Shown here one piece after another: positions 1 to 12,959 of a DNA stretch of 64,000 bases (position 1 is its first letter; every line of letters starts with the position of its first letter). A program made the position numbers and the translations under genes. This DNA comes from Ecdyonurus torrentis (taxonomy: Eukaryota > Arthropoda > Insecta > Ephemeroptera > Heptageniidae): the NCBI GenBank assembly GCA_949318235.1, contig OX439136.1, positions 8,538,170-8,602,169 of the forward strand, written 5' to 3'. A model generated the notes under the pieces. The model was given only the letters and a program-made list of their open reading frames with translations, had not been told where the DNA came from and made no database searches.

Positions 1-81
1 AGGTCCTCCTAGCAAACTCATGTGTGTAGTACCATTGAATATGTCGATAAGTTTATGTCTTGATGGTAAAAGTGTGGTCGG

Positions 82-373
82 TATAGGGTCTATGCATTCA
101 TGTTAAAGTTTACGCCATGTTGTATCACTTAATAACATGGGCAACATAAGAAAATAACTCATTTTGACAGTTTAAAAACACTACGTAATATTTTTGACAG
201 CATTGATGCTGTAAATATATTGAATTAGTATCTCAAGTATGTGAGAAAAATAACAATAACAAAATACTAACCGATTTCCCAAAGATAATTGCCTAAAACG
301 AAGTTTGACCAATGCTCAGTAATGCTATTCACTACTCCAGTTTGGCCTCCAAGTGCATTAAATATGATGTTGA
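82..373 (-). mobile_element. MITE family A, copy A1 (truncated)
   Basis: A non-coding element of about 300 bp that recurs eight times in this window. Complete copies start TATAGGGTGTATGC and end in the inverted equivalent (ACACCCTATA). Here the element is reversed: it opens with TATAGGGTCTATGCATTC and runs through the conserved core (CATTTTGCCAGTTTAAAAA-like and GATTTCCCAAAG-like segments) to the CTCCAGTxTGGC block. It stops at AAATATGATGT, without the outer TGACGTCAT and terminal repeat. It has no coding capacity, so it would depend on a transposase encoded elsewhere. Family assignment rests on side-by-side reading against the copies at 16.3, 35.0 and 52.2 kb. Confidence 0.75.
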
Positions 374-408
374 ATTCTGTTTAGAAATGTGACGTATAAA
401 GTTTGGTA

Positions 409-721
409 TATAGTGGTTTCATTCATGTAAAAGTCGACGCCATAAGTGAGTGCTAAATAACAAGGGCCAGAATAGGAAAATGGCTCATTTTGCCAGTTTA
501 AAAATACTTCGCAATATTTTTCAGAGCATTGATGCTGTTAACAGGTTGAATTAATGTTTCAAGTATGGTAGACAAATTATAATTACAAAAAAAAGTCTAA
601 TTTTCCAAAGAAAAAAAAAAGCCAAAAACTACGTTTGTCCTATGCTGAGCAATGTTTTTCATTGCTCAAAAAGAACATAGAAAAGCACTCAAAATGACGT
701 CATGCGCGCACACACCCTATA
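409..721 (-). mobile_element. MITE family A, copy A2
   Basis: This second reversed family A copy lies in direct tandem with A1, only about 35 bases away. It carries the conserved core and ends with AAATGACGTCATGCGCGC followed by ACACCCTATA, so the end missing from A1 is present. The TGACGTCA octamer is at 695-702. Its start (TATAGTGGTTTC) is a decayed version of the terminal repeat. The A1-A2 pair could be a tandem duplication or two insertions side by side. Confidence 0.75.
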
Positions 722-992
722 AACTACTGCAAGTTTTATATAAAATGCATCACATAATAAGATGCATATAAACAAATTTTAATTATACCTATTACTTTAT
801 TGAAAAGCATCATTATCTTAATAATGTAACTGCATAATAATACATATATAGTGGATAGAATATGTAACAAAATGTTCAAATGAAAAAAACTTAAGAAGTT
901 TTTGGTGGTTTGTTGAATAAACGAAAAGTGCAATAAATTTTAAGGTGTATAAAGATTAAAGATTATAATCTCTGTGAGTGAAAATTTATTTG

Positions 993-1058
<66 letters not shown>

Positions 1059-1722
1059 AACACTAGCTCTAGCTCTATGCAAAAGTGAAAATATGAATAG
1101 TTTTAAAAGCAACGCGCACTGAGCACAAATACAAACCTATATAGAAGTGATTTATTAAAAGCTATTCAAATCCACACGCGGATAATAATAAAATGTTTGC
1201 CAACAGCAGCGAAAACGAGAGAGAATAGAATAACGACTTTTTGCTTTTTCTATAAATTATATATTATTCTCAAAGCCCTAAAATTTAAATTTATGGTCAA
1301 TATTTCTCATTTTATCAATCAATTATAAAGGTAAATAAATTTAATTTATATCCTTTATAAAAAGCCTTTTTCACAGTTAAATGATATTTTTTATTCTATA
1401 TTAGTTTTTTACTATAAAAAAGAAAACAAGAAATTATTTTCTGTCAATTTCATTGCTATTTGCTTTCATACACTTTTTTTATTAAAGTTTATGGAAGTTA
1501 TTAATATTTTTTAATGATAACATGAATCACCTTAAATTGTGAATTGATTACGTAATCAATTCCTATCTCAAAACTAATAAAGAAAATAAATGTTTGACAT
1601 GGTTTACCATGGTTATAAGTATAACAACATTTTTTTTTTATATAAAATTAAACAAAAACTCAATACATAAAAGGAAAAAATAATTTTAAATAAAATTACT
1701 AAAATTGATAACAGTTTCTTAA
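722..1722. other. AT-rich non-coding stretch with one CT array
   Basis: No gene is recognisable. A pure (CT)n array lies at 995-1053. The 1080-1240 part is slightly less AT-rich (CCACACGCGG, CCAACAGCAGCG) but shows neither an open frame nor a paired splice acceptor and donor. The stretch runs up to the TTAA flank of foldback C1. Confidence 0.6.
995..1053. repeat. (CT)n microsatellite
   Basis: About 59 bases of uninterrupted CT dinucleotide, read directly. It is one of roughly ten similar CT/GA arrays in the window. Confidence 0.97.
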
Positions 1723-2041
1723 AGGCATAGAACATAGAACACTTTGAACAAAAAAAGTAGTGTATTATTCTAGCAAACCTGAAAATAAACGTTAATTTGG
1801 CTGGAGTCATTGATTTCTAATTTATTTTTCATTCTAAAAATGGCGTGAGCGGGCACTGGCGTCACAGCTCACTTGGTCCACGCGCGCGTAAATTAAGCGA
1901 GATGTGCGTGTCATTGCCCACTCACGCCATTTTGTGAATAGAAAATAAATTAAAAATCAATGACTCCGGACAAATTAACATTGATTTTCAGGTTTGAAAG
2001 GATAATACACAACTTTTTTTTGTTCAAGGTGTTCTACGCCT
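1723..2041. mobile_element. Foldback MITE family C, copy C1
   Basis: A nearly palindromic element of about 320 bp. The left end AGGCATAGAAC mirrors the right end GTTCTACGCCT, and both are flanked by TTAA (1719-1722 and 2042-2045). The arms extend well over 100 bases each: GGCTGGAGTCATTGATTTC on the left matches the reverse complement of AAATCAATGACTCCGGAC on the right. The centre is GC-richer (GCGTGAGCGGGCACTGGCGTC and CACGCGCGCG). The two apparent small reading frames starting in the arms (MTPAKLTF- and MTPDKLTL-) are the same inverted DNA read twice, not proteins. A second copy lies at 63.6 kb. Confidence 0.88.
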
Positions 2042-2442
2042 TTAACAAAAAAAAAAAAAAAAAAAAAAAAAAAGATCTCACTTTACTCCGCGATTTTAAA
2101 TGTAATCTTCAAAGTAACTCAAATTCTTACTTTTTTCAAACTCACCCAAGTAAACATAGGCACTAATTAAAAAATTAACAATAAAAAAAAAAAAAAAAAA
2201 GACACAAAAAAAGAGAGAATTACTTTTACAATGATTATTTAACCTGCACAGTGATTTGTTTATACAAAATATTGCTCCGTTTGTATAGGGTCTTGAATAG
2301 ACAAGTGGAACACTCGAGGCCAAAAACGAGTAGCAAATAAATTGGGGAGCCTTTCATTTTATTTTTTATTTTTCGATACTGTTATTAATATGTACTACAC
2401 AGTTGTTGTGAACTTTTGTGTGAATTTGTGGTACTGACAATA

Positions 2443-2445
<3 letters not shown>

Positions 2446-2482
<37 letters not shown>

Positions 2483-2494
2483 ACACACTACACA

Positions 2495-2589
<95 letters not shown>
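2446..2589. repeat. Compound (CT)n-(AC)n microsatellite
   Basis: A CT array to about 2478 is followed by CTACACACTACACACTA and then about 93 bases of pure AC to 2589. The reading frames across it are artefacts of the repeat. Confidence 0.96.
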
Positions 2590-2590
<1 letters not shown>

Positions 2591-3278
2591 TATCCTATAA
2601 GCAAATACACTTAATGTGCATTTTGATTGTATAAGATGAATTTAATTTTTATTTTTTGTTTTAATTTTAATTACAATTTTTTATAAAATTTTACTACACA
2701 ATCATATATAGACCTTATGTTAATTTTTTTCAAGCACTATCTTAAGCCATATGAATATAGATTGAAAATGTTTTACTAAAGGTATTTGTTACCATTCACT
2801 TTCAAAAGACATTAAAATGTACAAGTGTCAGCTATTGAATTCCAGAAATTCAAGCCTTCAGACATTTTACATGCAAATTGTTATTAGTTTTTGCTTAATA
2901 TTCAAATAATTTTTAATTATTCATGACATTTTCAATGCAATAAGTAAGTGCATTATACAGTATAATTAATCTTGAGTCTTCAAAATTAATTGATTTATTA
3001 GAAATAAATATACTATTAATTATATATAGAATAAATTGTCATGTATTATAATTTATACATAGTTTCATTTTTGTATTTTTTTTTCAATAATTTAATCTAC
3101 CTGCTCTTATAGAAAAATTTAATAAAATAATTAGATTAAGTCAAAAAGTCAATATATTATAATATTTCCCACAATCTTTGACGTATAGAAATGACAATCC
3201 TAGGACGTACAACTTTTTAAATATATTTTCCTGCTAAGAAAAAAAATTATAAGTTCAATTTACAAAAGTTTACAAGTG

Positions 3279-3281
<3 letters not shown>

Positions 3282-3344
<63 letters not shown>
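3282..3344. repeat. (GA)n microsatellite with GAAA tail
   Basis: A pure GA array of about 63 bases grades into AGAAAGAAAGAAA. Read directly. Confidence 0.96.
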
Positions 3345-3349
<5 letters not shown>

Positions 3350-3881
3350 AAGAAAGAAAAAAACGGCCAACAGACAGACGTATATACTTGATATTGTTAT
3401 TGACATATTTCCTATTATATTATATTATGTTATATGTATAGACATTTTAAAAAGCATGTCATTTTTTTATGCTATATTTTTCTTATTTACTATTTATTCC
3501 TAAACAAATCGTTTTTTGGAAATGTATCAAAAAAATTGAGAATGTACTGTACTGTACATATCCATGTATAGTTATATACTTATATACACTTGATGTTATG
3601 TATGTACCGCAACGAAATCAAAAAACTTCACAACTATAGACTGAAATGCATCACTAAAATTGAAGTTTATTCATTTTATTTCGGTACATAAATGTAATGT
3701 TTTACATGATTCAAAATGTTTTTGCGAGTAATAGAATACGATTTGTTGTTGTAACAAAATTATGTTCTCATTAGTCCGGGAAAAAAAAGTGGTAATGTTA
3801 TAGAGAGAGGGACATAATATTTGTATATAATGTACGTTTACGTACAATAGTCCCATTTCATGATTTGTCATTGAGAGGATT

Positions 3882-4093
3882 TTGTTTGTTTGTTTGCTTG
3901 CCATATTTTGTTATTGTGCTACACGAATCCCAGTCCCAGTCAAGACATATAGACTTATCGACAGGTAAGGACTTACCAATTAATGGAAAAAAAAAGGGCC
4001 AGCCACGGCCTAAGTACACAGCCCGACATTCACCATGGTAGCCTAGAAAAACCGTGGAAACGTCTAGGCAGGCTAGTCAGTGCAATCACATAG
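3882..4093 (-). mobile_element. tRNA-type SINE, copy S1 (5'-truncated)
   Basis: Read on the minus strand, this matches the 3' two thirds of the complete SINE at 45.2 kb: the CTGGGACTGGGATT, GACTTATCG/CGATAAG, GGCCGTGGC, GCCGGGCTGTGTAC and CCTGCCTAGACGTTTCC blocks are shared in the same order. The tail is (CAAA)n at 3882-3897. The tRNA-like head is missing, as expected for a 5'-truncated retrotransposed copy. Sequence divergence from the 45.2 kb copy is modest. Confidence 0.85.
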
Positions 4094-4408
4094 ATCGATT
4101 TGTTTAAAGCCAGTATCTCTTTAATATAATTTAATAATAAATAATAATAATGTTCTTTTAACTCTAAAAATTTAACCTTTTAAATTTATTTTGGATATTT
4201 GTTGGAATCGTTTTTCAAATTAAAAATAAATTAAAATTCTTTTATTTTTATTTTCTTTTCAAGTTTTCTAAAAATAAGATACATATACATAAAAAATAAA
4301 AATTCATAATTAATATAAAATGGTATTAAATTCTACTTATTATACGGTATATTAAAAAAAATGAATATACATAAAAATATATAAGTACCTACTAATATAG
4401 CTTAAAAA

Positions 4409-4445
<37 letters not shown>

Positions 4446-4836
4446 GTGATAACACCCGTACTATTGGAAAGAGATTAAAAACAAATTATATACGATCCGA
4501 TCCATGTAATATATACGTGTGAGTGACTTTTCTGATGTTTTATGAGACCGACCCACACGTATAACTTTAATTAATCATTCTATATAAAACGTATATATAA
4601 GCCAATGAATCAATAGATAATTAGACTGTCTACTTTATCTACACTGTGAAAAAAAAATACTAATGTAATTAACAATTAATATGTATAGCTTTATTGATGT
4701 TTCAAATATGAAGAGAGTATGATAAAGCTTATTAGCTATTATTAACGTTATTATATTGGCCCTTCAGAATCTATTTTCAAGTATTAATTGATTGAATGAA
4801 CCAATTACGTTTGAAAATTAATTGACAAGAAAAAAA
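4094..4836. other. AT-rich non-coding stretch
   Basis: No gene is recognisable. It holds a poly-A run (4416-4444) and a short inverted pair ATACGTGTGAGT / ACCCACACGTAT at about 4512-4564, which could be the remnant of a small foldback. Confidence 0.5.
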
Positions 4837-5455
4837 GTGTCACTGGTTGCATTCATTTAAAAGTCGACATCATATGTGAGCACTAAAGAACATGGAACGG
4901 TATTGAAAAATGGCTCATTTGGTCAATTTTTAAAATACATAGGAATATTTTTAGAGCATTTATGATATTTATATGTTGAATTAGGTTTTTAGGTATGTAA
5001 GAAAAGAAACTAATAATAAAATTAAAGAGGAAGTTCAGGAGTTACAAAATGGCTTCTTCATTGTTAGATAATGAGAAGAACTGTTCATGAACTCATATAT
5101 AATGACCCAAAGCCCTTCTGTAGCCCCGCAAACTCGTAATCATCCTGCGAGATATGCAAGCCGTCTCGTTTCTCTTACGTCATAGTTACGGCATAGAAAA
5201 TGTTGTAGAGAGTTGCATATCTCGCAGGATGAGCGCAAGTTTGAGGGGCTACCATGGGGCTACAGATAGCCTTTGGGGCATTATATGTGAGTCAATGAAA
5301 AGTTCTTCTCATTAGCTAGCATTGAAAAAGCCATCTTGTAACCCCTGAACTTTCTTTTTAACTACATAATTTACCATACAAATTTACCACGTTTGTCCTA
5401 TGATGAGCAATGTTATCACTGCTCCAGTATGACGTAATGTGCATACGCTCTATAT
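4837..5455 (-). mobile_element. MITE family A, copy A3 (split by element F)
   Basis: Family A core sequence is present on both sides of an inserted foldback: AAAAGTCGACATCATATGTG at the left, and GTTTGTCCTATGATGAGCAA plus CTCCAGTATGACG and GCATACGCTCTATA at the right. The two halves join into one collinear reversed family A copy once 5026-5357 and one TTAA are removed. The terminal repeats are decayed. Confidence 0.78.
5026..5357. mobile_element. Foldback MITE F nested in A3, TTAA target duplication
   Basis: A 332-bp element with inverted arms of about 140 bases. AGGAAGTTCAGGAGTTACAA at the left mirrors TTGTAACCCCTGAACTTTCT at the right, and CATCCTGCGAGATATGCAA mirrors TTGCATATCTCGCAGGATG around the centre. 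It is flanked by TTAA at 5022-5025 and 5358-5361. Sister family A copies read AAAATACTAACC at the same place, compatible with one TTAA before insertion. Several superfamilies use TTAA (piggyBac is best known), but the ends here lack the usual CCC/GGG start, so the superfamily is left open. Confidence 0.85.
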
Positions 5456-5479
5456 TTTTATAGTATGGGTCATGTTTAT

Positions 5480-5925
5480 ATTAGAGATCTGTAAAAAAAA
5501 CTTGACATTTTTTAAGCACGGTTTGACTTGAAACCCGGGTTTACCTTGAAATCAAGCTTAAGCTCAAAGAACAAGCCAAAGCTCGATATTTAAGCTGAAG
5601 TTTAAAAACGAGCTTTTGAGACTATGAAGAAATAAGCTCGATTTTCAAAATGAAAAAATTGTTTTTGAAGGATAAAAGTCATAAATAATATTAATAATTT
5701 TTAATAATATTTTTAATATCTTATTTTGTATGATAGAATATTAAAAACCCCATTTTAAACAACAATTATAAACTTTTTTCTTTGCTTTCTTTAAAAATAT
5801 TTCTTTAGCTCGGTTTATTTTCAAAAGCTCTTTTTTTTCACGGGTCATTCACGAGCTCAACTCGAAATAGCTCGTTATTGAGCTAAAAGCTCGAAACCCG
5901 GGTTGACCATTTTCAAAAAAAAACA
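5480..5925. mobile_element. AGCTCG-rich degraded repeat with CCCGGG ends
   Basis: Two copies of AAACCCGGGTT face each other at about 5531 and 5896. The interval is full of AGCTCG and AAGCTCGA motifs in both orientations (for example CGAGCTCAACTCGAAATAGC near 5853). The composition differs from the flanks, and subterminal motif clustering of this kind is typical of decayed DNA transposons. No clean terminal repeat or target duplication can be defined, so this is a tentative call. Confidence 0.4.
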
Positions 5926-6499
5926 GCACCCGAAGATTTTGGCCTGGGCGAGTTCTCAAACCGGTTTAAATTTATAGCTCTAGCTAATATCCATGGAATA
6001 ATACTAATTATAATTTGTACATTTTTTTTTTTAATTTTGAAATAAATAATAAAATAAAATATCAAAACATGCACCTTTGAATCATCTACATTGGTTATGC
6101 TCAAGAAGATTTTTTTTAAAACAACGGTTTTTTAATCATTAATATTAATTCCTCTAAGTTAATTAAACGAGTTTAACTTAACTAAGTTTAGATGGCTAAT
6201 TAAAACTTGAGTTAATCTGAAGGAGGATCTTGGCTTAGGGGGGGGGGGGATTCGGTGGGCAATTCCCTACACCTTAATGTTAATGATGAGATGCAAAGGT
6301 TGGTGGGTGGTAAAATACCTATATGTACATGTATAACATAATATTTGTATTGTTCATTTAGCATTTCGACTTAGTACCTTTAGTTGAATAATTTTAAAAC
6401 TTTTATGCATATATACAGTAAACGCAATATTATAGAATATACATATAATATGGAGGAATTTAATTTGCGTTCTTTTTAAAGACAAAAACATTTATATAT
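5926..6499. other. Non-coding stretch with a G-run
   Basis: No gene is recognisable. An eleven-base G tract at about 6240-6250 sits in GGCTTAGGGGGG. The rest is AT-rich. Confidence 0.5.
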
Positions 6500-6646
<147 letters not shown>

Positions 6647-6928
6647 TTATATATGTGTGCGTGTGTGCATAAAAGTTTTTTTTTTTTCGTACAAAAATTT
6701 ATTTAAATTCACAATAATATTTTAATTGCTGAAGTTATTATATATTTTTCCAGTGTAACAAGACCATTAAAACATGATGGTGTAGGAGTTTGGACCTGAA
6801 TATTTCGTGTCCACCTGCGCGTGATTTTTACATGAGTACTTTACCAATTTGGAAACTTGTAGTTAGTTACTAACTTGTCAAAGACTTCTCTACATTTCTT
6901 TTTATATGAATATATATCTAATTTAAAG

Positions 6929-6960
<32 letters not shown>

Positions 6961-7362
6961 GATAAAAAATTAAAACTTTTTTATGTATAGTAGCTACTTT
7001 TTTATGTAAAACAGATATTTTTAACTCTCTCTCTCTCTCTCTTTCTCTCTTCCTGTTTCACCCTTTCACTTTTCTATTGCTTTTTCACGGACAAACATAA
7101 TAATTATGCAACATTAATTTCAGCAAAATTTTGCTAATTATATAACATAATTTATGCTAATCTTCATAATAACTAAATGACGTATTGTAAAAATTACCTT
7201 GTAAAGCACAATTATTAATACTGTTACTTTTTAACAACAATTATGCTATAATGTCATACTTTTAGCATTTGTTACATAATTGATTCTTTCAATGCTATTC
7301 TATCTTTAGGCCCTCATCTATATCTTTTAAAGTCTACATATTTTTCTCTACTTTATAACTCT

Positions 7363-7365
<3 letters not shown>

Positions 7366-7438
<73 letters not shown>

Positions 7439-7442
7439 TCTC
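7366..7442. repeat. (CT)n microsatellite
   Basis: About 77 bases of CT with one CA interruption near 7432. Confidence 0.96.
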
Positions 7443-8325
7443 ACCTTCCTTTTAATTTTAAAAAATGGATAAAATGTTTTTAATATTGGTACCAGATTTG
7501 TTCAGTCTTCCGTAAGGTAATGTCATAAAGCAAGAAGCAAGTACAACTTTATTTTTTCCTTCTCCTTTTTCAATACTTATTTATATTTACCGTGACTTTT
7601 TTATACATATTCAAGAGAGGAAAAAATAACATAACATGTTTCTGTCATTTCAATAAACTAAGATTTTTAATAAAAAGAAAAAAAATATACATCTACACAA
7701 AAATACGTAATTTGGTTTTTGAAAAAAACAAAAACAAAAAAAAAGCCATAAACTTTATTTCTTTTGGGGAGAGAGAGTGAAAGAGAGAGAGAGAGAGAGA
7801 CTTAGTAATAACCCAAGGCTACTTAATTATTAGTAAAAGTAAATAAAAATATATTTAATTAAAGATAAAAAATATGTATCAATTTTTTTTTGATTGACAT
7901 AAGCATCTTAATTTTTTTTTGTCATCCCCGGAGGATTCAAAATAATAATAAGCACCTTCATTAAAAAAAGTACGAAAAACTTTCTATGAAATAAAATTAT
8001 TAACAAAATATATATATACAAAAAAAGCAGCTTGCTTCTGGTGTTTAGATTATTAATTATTTTTTTCTTTAAAAAATATCATTTTTATTTTATAATTAAA
8101 TACATCTCTGATATTTTAAGTTAAAATAGCACAGTAGGAACAGGCACTCAAAAGAAATATATGTTATACTTTTTTAACGTATATAATATAATTTAATAAA
8201 CGAAAATCTAATAAATGAAACTTTGGGCTTGTTTTCTTGTTTTTTTCCTTCATTTTTTTTTTATTAAGTGCAGTCATTTTTCATACAAAAGGAAAAGAAT
8301 CTTCGTGTTTGTAATGTCGCATTCT

Positions 8326-8326
<1 letters not shown>

Positions 8327-8373
<47 letters not shown>

Positions 8374-8389
8374 CTCCTCTCTCTCTCTC
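8327..8389. repeat. (CT)n microsatellite, interrupted
   Basis: CT dinucleotides with two CCT phase shifts near 8370. The overlapping serine/leucine-rich reading frames are repeat artefacts. Confidence 0.95.
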
Positions 8390-9220
8390 ATTCTCATGTC
8401 ACAGTACGATAAAATTATTTTTTATTTTTCTTTTGTTTCTTTTGATGTTCCTACTTTTGTTTTTATTTTATTTTGACATTTCTTTGTAAAAATACGTCAT
8501 TCATTCATTTTTTTTTAAACTTTTACCTTTATGAAAGGTAAGATAACATCAACCAAATAAGAAAATTATATTTCTACTATATATCAAGTTTAATATTAAA
8601 AATTCTTTTTGAATAAATTTTAAAATTAATTAATATTTTTATTGAGTGATTTGCAATAATAAACTAATTTAAATGTTGGATGTAATAGATATATAATTTC
8701 TCTATTTCAAGGTTTAATTTGACTTTATTTATTAAAAATTAAATTATACAAGTATACATTATTTTACTACATATATCTGTAGCCGTAAAAATATTTTATA
8801 CGTAAAATAGTAAAATATACGTCAAGTAGCAAGACCAAAATACGAGTAACTCACGCTCACGTCAAACTATCGTGAGAGCAAAGTGTAGCAAGGGTCACTA
8901 AACGGCTTTTGCTCTCAGTTGAGATCGCGTTTTTGGGAGGATTAATAACACAATGATCACTATTAAAAATTCCATTGTTGACTATGCCTTTAAAAGTTGT
9001 TATTATAATAAATTTTAATTAACTTTCAGATTGATTAAGGATGAAACAAATCTGAATAAAAATTAAAAAATTATATAATTGGAGCAATAATCATGTAAAA
9101 TTTTGAATAAGTATATTCAAAATGGTTCTCCCATATGACTCAATGTTAACTTCAAATATAAATAAACTGTATTATATAGAATTTTTTAGGTTGCTAAAAT
9201 ATTAATCATATAGCTTTTAA

Positions 9221-9551
9221 GGGAGTAGGGTACTGACCTTACCTCAAAACACTAGAAGTGTTTTGGGTCTAAATTTGGTGTCTTTGTGTAGCTAAAGGTC
9301 ACACTTAGCTGTGATAAAAATTTCATCATGTTTGACCGTCCCGAAAAAAAGGACAAAAATTATTGAAATTAACATTGGGCTTTATGGGCTTAAAATTTCA
9401 AAAAATCATATCAAATTAATTTGCACGGTGACTCCCAAGTTTTTTTATATATTTAAAATTGTCACAAGCTGAAGTATCATTGTGCAAAATTTCAGATTTT
9501 TTTGATTACAAAGTTTGAGTCTATAGTGGCCAACGTCGGTCCCTTACTCCC
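9221..9551. mobile_element. MITE E with TTAA target duplication
   Basis: The left end GGGAGTAGGGTACTGACC pairs with the right end GGTCCCTTACTCCC, whose reverse complement begins GGGAGTAAGGGACC. It is bracketed by TTAA at 9217-9220 and 9552-9555. The 331-bp interior has no open frame. A TTAA target plus G/C-triplet ends is compatible with the piggyBac superfamily, but the terminal sequence itself is not a recognised piggyBac end. It is single copy in this window. Confidence 0.8.
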
Positions 9552-10365
9552 TTAACTACTAACTGCCATTAACTTTGAAATAATTGATTAATGATTTCAC
9601 AGTTTTTGGTAGTAACTATACCTATACGATTAATATTTTAGTAACACCTGAAAAATTATGTAAAAAAAAAAATAATAATGATAATACAAAATACAAAATA
9701 CTTTAGACTTTTATACGAGCTTTATTGACCATCCGTAAAAATTTAATTTAAAAAATTGCCATTCAACGTGTCTATACACTTTAGGACCATTGTGTTCCAT
9801 TGCTGATAAAATGTAACTGCATTAAAAAAAAAACACGTAACATTACATTTATATAAAAATTACAAAAAGGACTTACAAAAATAATATTAAAATAACTCCC
9901 AAAAGTAAAGTTATATTTAAATTGTAAGGCATGTATAAGTAAAGTAAAGGAATAAAAAAAGTGAATACTTATTTGAAATTCGAACTTGATAGTTATTGCT
10001 ACTAGACTGTGAGTTGAACCAACGCGAATACAACTCGCGTTTTTATATATTACAAATTTTGATCACGTTCAATACACGATATCGGAATTTTAAGTAAAGC
10101 AAGCCACGTCGTGAAAATATTTGACAAACACTTGAAACGATCTACTTTTTTTATTGAAACTTTAAATGGATGAAAAATCCTTTTCGTTAAAAAAAAAAAA
10201 AAAAAAAAAAAAAGTAAAAGATTTTTATTTGTGTCTATATGTGTTATTATGATATTGTTTTTGTTTATTCTGTGGTCAGCTGTATATTCTATCTTTTGAC
10301 CTTGTGGTGGGTTAAAAAAAACGTGAGAGTGAAATTCCTAGGAGGTCATTAGTATGCGCGCGCAT

Positions 10366-10382
10366 TCTCTCTCTCTCTCTCT

Positions 10383-10462
<80 letters not shown>
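10366..10462. repeat. (CT)n microsatellite
   Basis: About 97 bases of CT with a single G interruption at 10383, preceded by ATGCGCGCGCA. Confidence 0.96.
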
Positions 10463-10468
<6 letters not shown>

Positions 10469-10869
10469 ATACAATCGTGACCTATTCCATTCTTTCTATT
10501 AAAAAATTTCAAGCCTTCACGTTTTCTTAATAATCATAACTTACAATTTAAATTGAAGTATTGTTTTAAAAAAAAATGACAAAGCGCCATAGAAAAATTA
10601 AAATAAACAAAAATCATGATTTAGATTTAAATCACTACATTATTATTGTCATTTCTATCGTTATCGATTGTTTGAAATATCTCGAAAGCAATTTTGTATG
10701 CACACATAATTATATCACTTTCAATGTAATGACTTTGTAATGACACTAACAGTTTTGATTAACATAATATATTTATGGAAATTATCGTATGATTTTTTTT
10801 TTTTTATGATTTGTATGATGTTTAATTATTTTTTGAAGGTTATAAATTATAACAATTGATATAATGTAA

Positions 10870-10945
10870 GTGAAATAACCTATGTATGAACCAGCCGATA
10901 AGGCCTCGGCCTTGGTTGGATGTTTAATGAATTTAAGAATAAAAA
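10870..10945 (+). mobile_element. Possible retroelement 3' end (hairpin plus A-rich tail)
   Basis: A GC-rich hairpin AAGGCCTCGGCCTT is followed by GGTTGGATGTTTAATG and an (AATAAAA)n-like tail. Terminal stem-loops just before a simple tail are known for L2/UnaL2-type LINEs and for SINEs that use their machinery. Nothing upstream is recognisable as LINE coding sequence, so this may be a very short truncated copy or chance. Confidence 0.3.
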
Positions 10946-11489
10946 ATAAAAATAAAAAAAAATTGCTCCATTTACACCACTTACCGAACAATTTCTAGGT
11001 TCTTTAAAAAATAATTATTATATTGTTTCTATTTTAATTAATTTTTTCAAAAGGAATTTTAAACGTGCATATAATTGAGTTGCATTATTATTATATGATG
11101 ACTGTTACGTAACCAATTAACATTTTTATAGAAAATTTGCATCAATGCAATTTTTTTTAATTACAATTTATATTTTGTTATGCAATATTTTATACACGGA
11201 ATATTTAATAATTGATATTTGTTGTGCTTTGAATCCAATGTTAAAAATTAGTTCACTTTTTTTTATATTAAATAGGATGGAATATAATTTATAATAAATT
11301 TAAATAAATTATAATAAAAATATTTACAATAATTTTTGTTTAATGAAACTACAAATAATAAAATTATTGCTGTTTTGATTCCAATTTTTGTAAGCTAAAA
11401 ATATTTTAATCGGACAGTCATATCATGTGTTTTATAAAATTTAAAATTGAAACGCTGTTAAAATAAATATAATTATTTGTGTATACTTG

Positions 11490-11697
<208 letters not shown>

Positions 11698-11954
11698 ATA
11701 ATAATATTAGTAATATCTATTTTAATTTTTAATTTATCCTCAATTAAAGAATGCAAACATATTATTATAATAAATGCATCCCAAATTTAAAATAATCCCT
11801 AACATAACAATTGAATGAAGCTTTATTTTTATTACTAATAAACGTGCAGTGCTCTTTTTTTTTAATTGTTCGTTTGAAGCGTAATTAATATCATACTTAT
11901 AGTAAAATATAATTCGTAGATTTAAGATTAAATTATTAATAAAATTTAACAAGC

Positions 11955-12099
<145 letters not shown>

Positions 12100-12314
12100 A
12101 TTTTAATTATAATAAAATATTAAAACAAAGTACATAATATCCAAAATGAAAAGAGATTGAATCTATTTATTTCATTATTTAAAGTATCACGATTCTAACA
12201 TAAAGATAAAAAAAAAAGTGCTTTGCATGGTTGGACCAATTGAAAGGCTATTGCTCTCTTGTTATGATATGACCTCTCAAATATTTGGCTGAGGCGCTCG
12301 ATGCGGAGTCAGTC

Positions 12315-12434
<120 letters not shown>

Positions 12435-12959
12435 TAAACGTGTACAATGTGTGTTGATGATTGATGAATGCTTTGTTCCATAAGACGTGCCTCATTTGAC
12501 TATAATGACTGATTCGACAATAACAAGATAAATATCTTCATGTTTTTTTAAATTTGCATAAATTACATTATATAAAGAAGAATATTTATAAATTCCAAAT
12601 TACGAATATTTATTTATATTTATTTATATTAAATCAAAACTTGACGTGCAATTATATTAGTTAAAAAAAATGATTTAAAAAATATATATTAAATGTTTTT
12701 TTTATATAATCAGTGAAAACTGAAATCTTATCAATTCTGATAATACAAAATCAGATATTTCACTTCTACAGCTCAATACTTTGATTTTGGACGTTACATG
12801 AATAACTGTGTTGTAGAACAAAACAATATTATCTATAGTTGAGCGTTATTTTTTCAGTGGTGAAAAACAACTCTGCTGTACTATACATATAGTTTATTCA
12901 CTATAGTTGTGTTTTTTTAAACGTACTGTCATTTTTTTTTTTTTTTTTTAATATTATAA

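Larger units (their letters stand above)
2046..3881. other. Non-coding, microsatellite-rich stretch
   Basis: This stretch holds poly-A runs (about 2047-2073 and 2183-2200), a compound CT/AC array (2446-2589) and a GA array (3282-3344). No gene is recognisable. A 17-nt stretch at 2146-2162 on the minus strand has a T-rich acceptor and a GTGAGT donor beside it, but is too short to call. Confidence 0.6.
6647..9216. other. Non-coding stretch with CT arrays and a family P segment
   Basis: No gene is recognisable. It contains a poly-A run at 6933-6960, CT arrays at 7366-7442 and 8327-8389, and a family P-like segment at about 7090-7275 rich in GCATAA/TTATGC (ATAATTATGCAAC, AACATAATTTATGC, AATTATGCTATAATGTCAT). 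At 6738-6786 a T-rich acceptor (TTTTTCCAG) precedes a short open frame VTRPLKHDGVGVWT ending in TGA. This was considered as a terminal exon and not accepted. Confidence 0.5.

Noticed and set aside
6738..6786. Acceptor TTTTTCCAG followed by VTRPLKHDGVGVWT and TGA
   Set aside because: A 15-codon terminal exon cannot be supported without a partner exon; one frame in three is expected to be open at this length.
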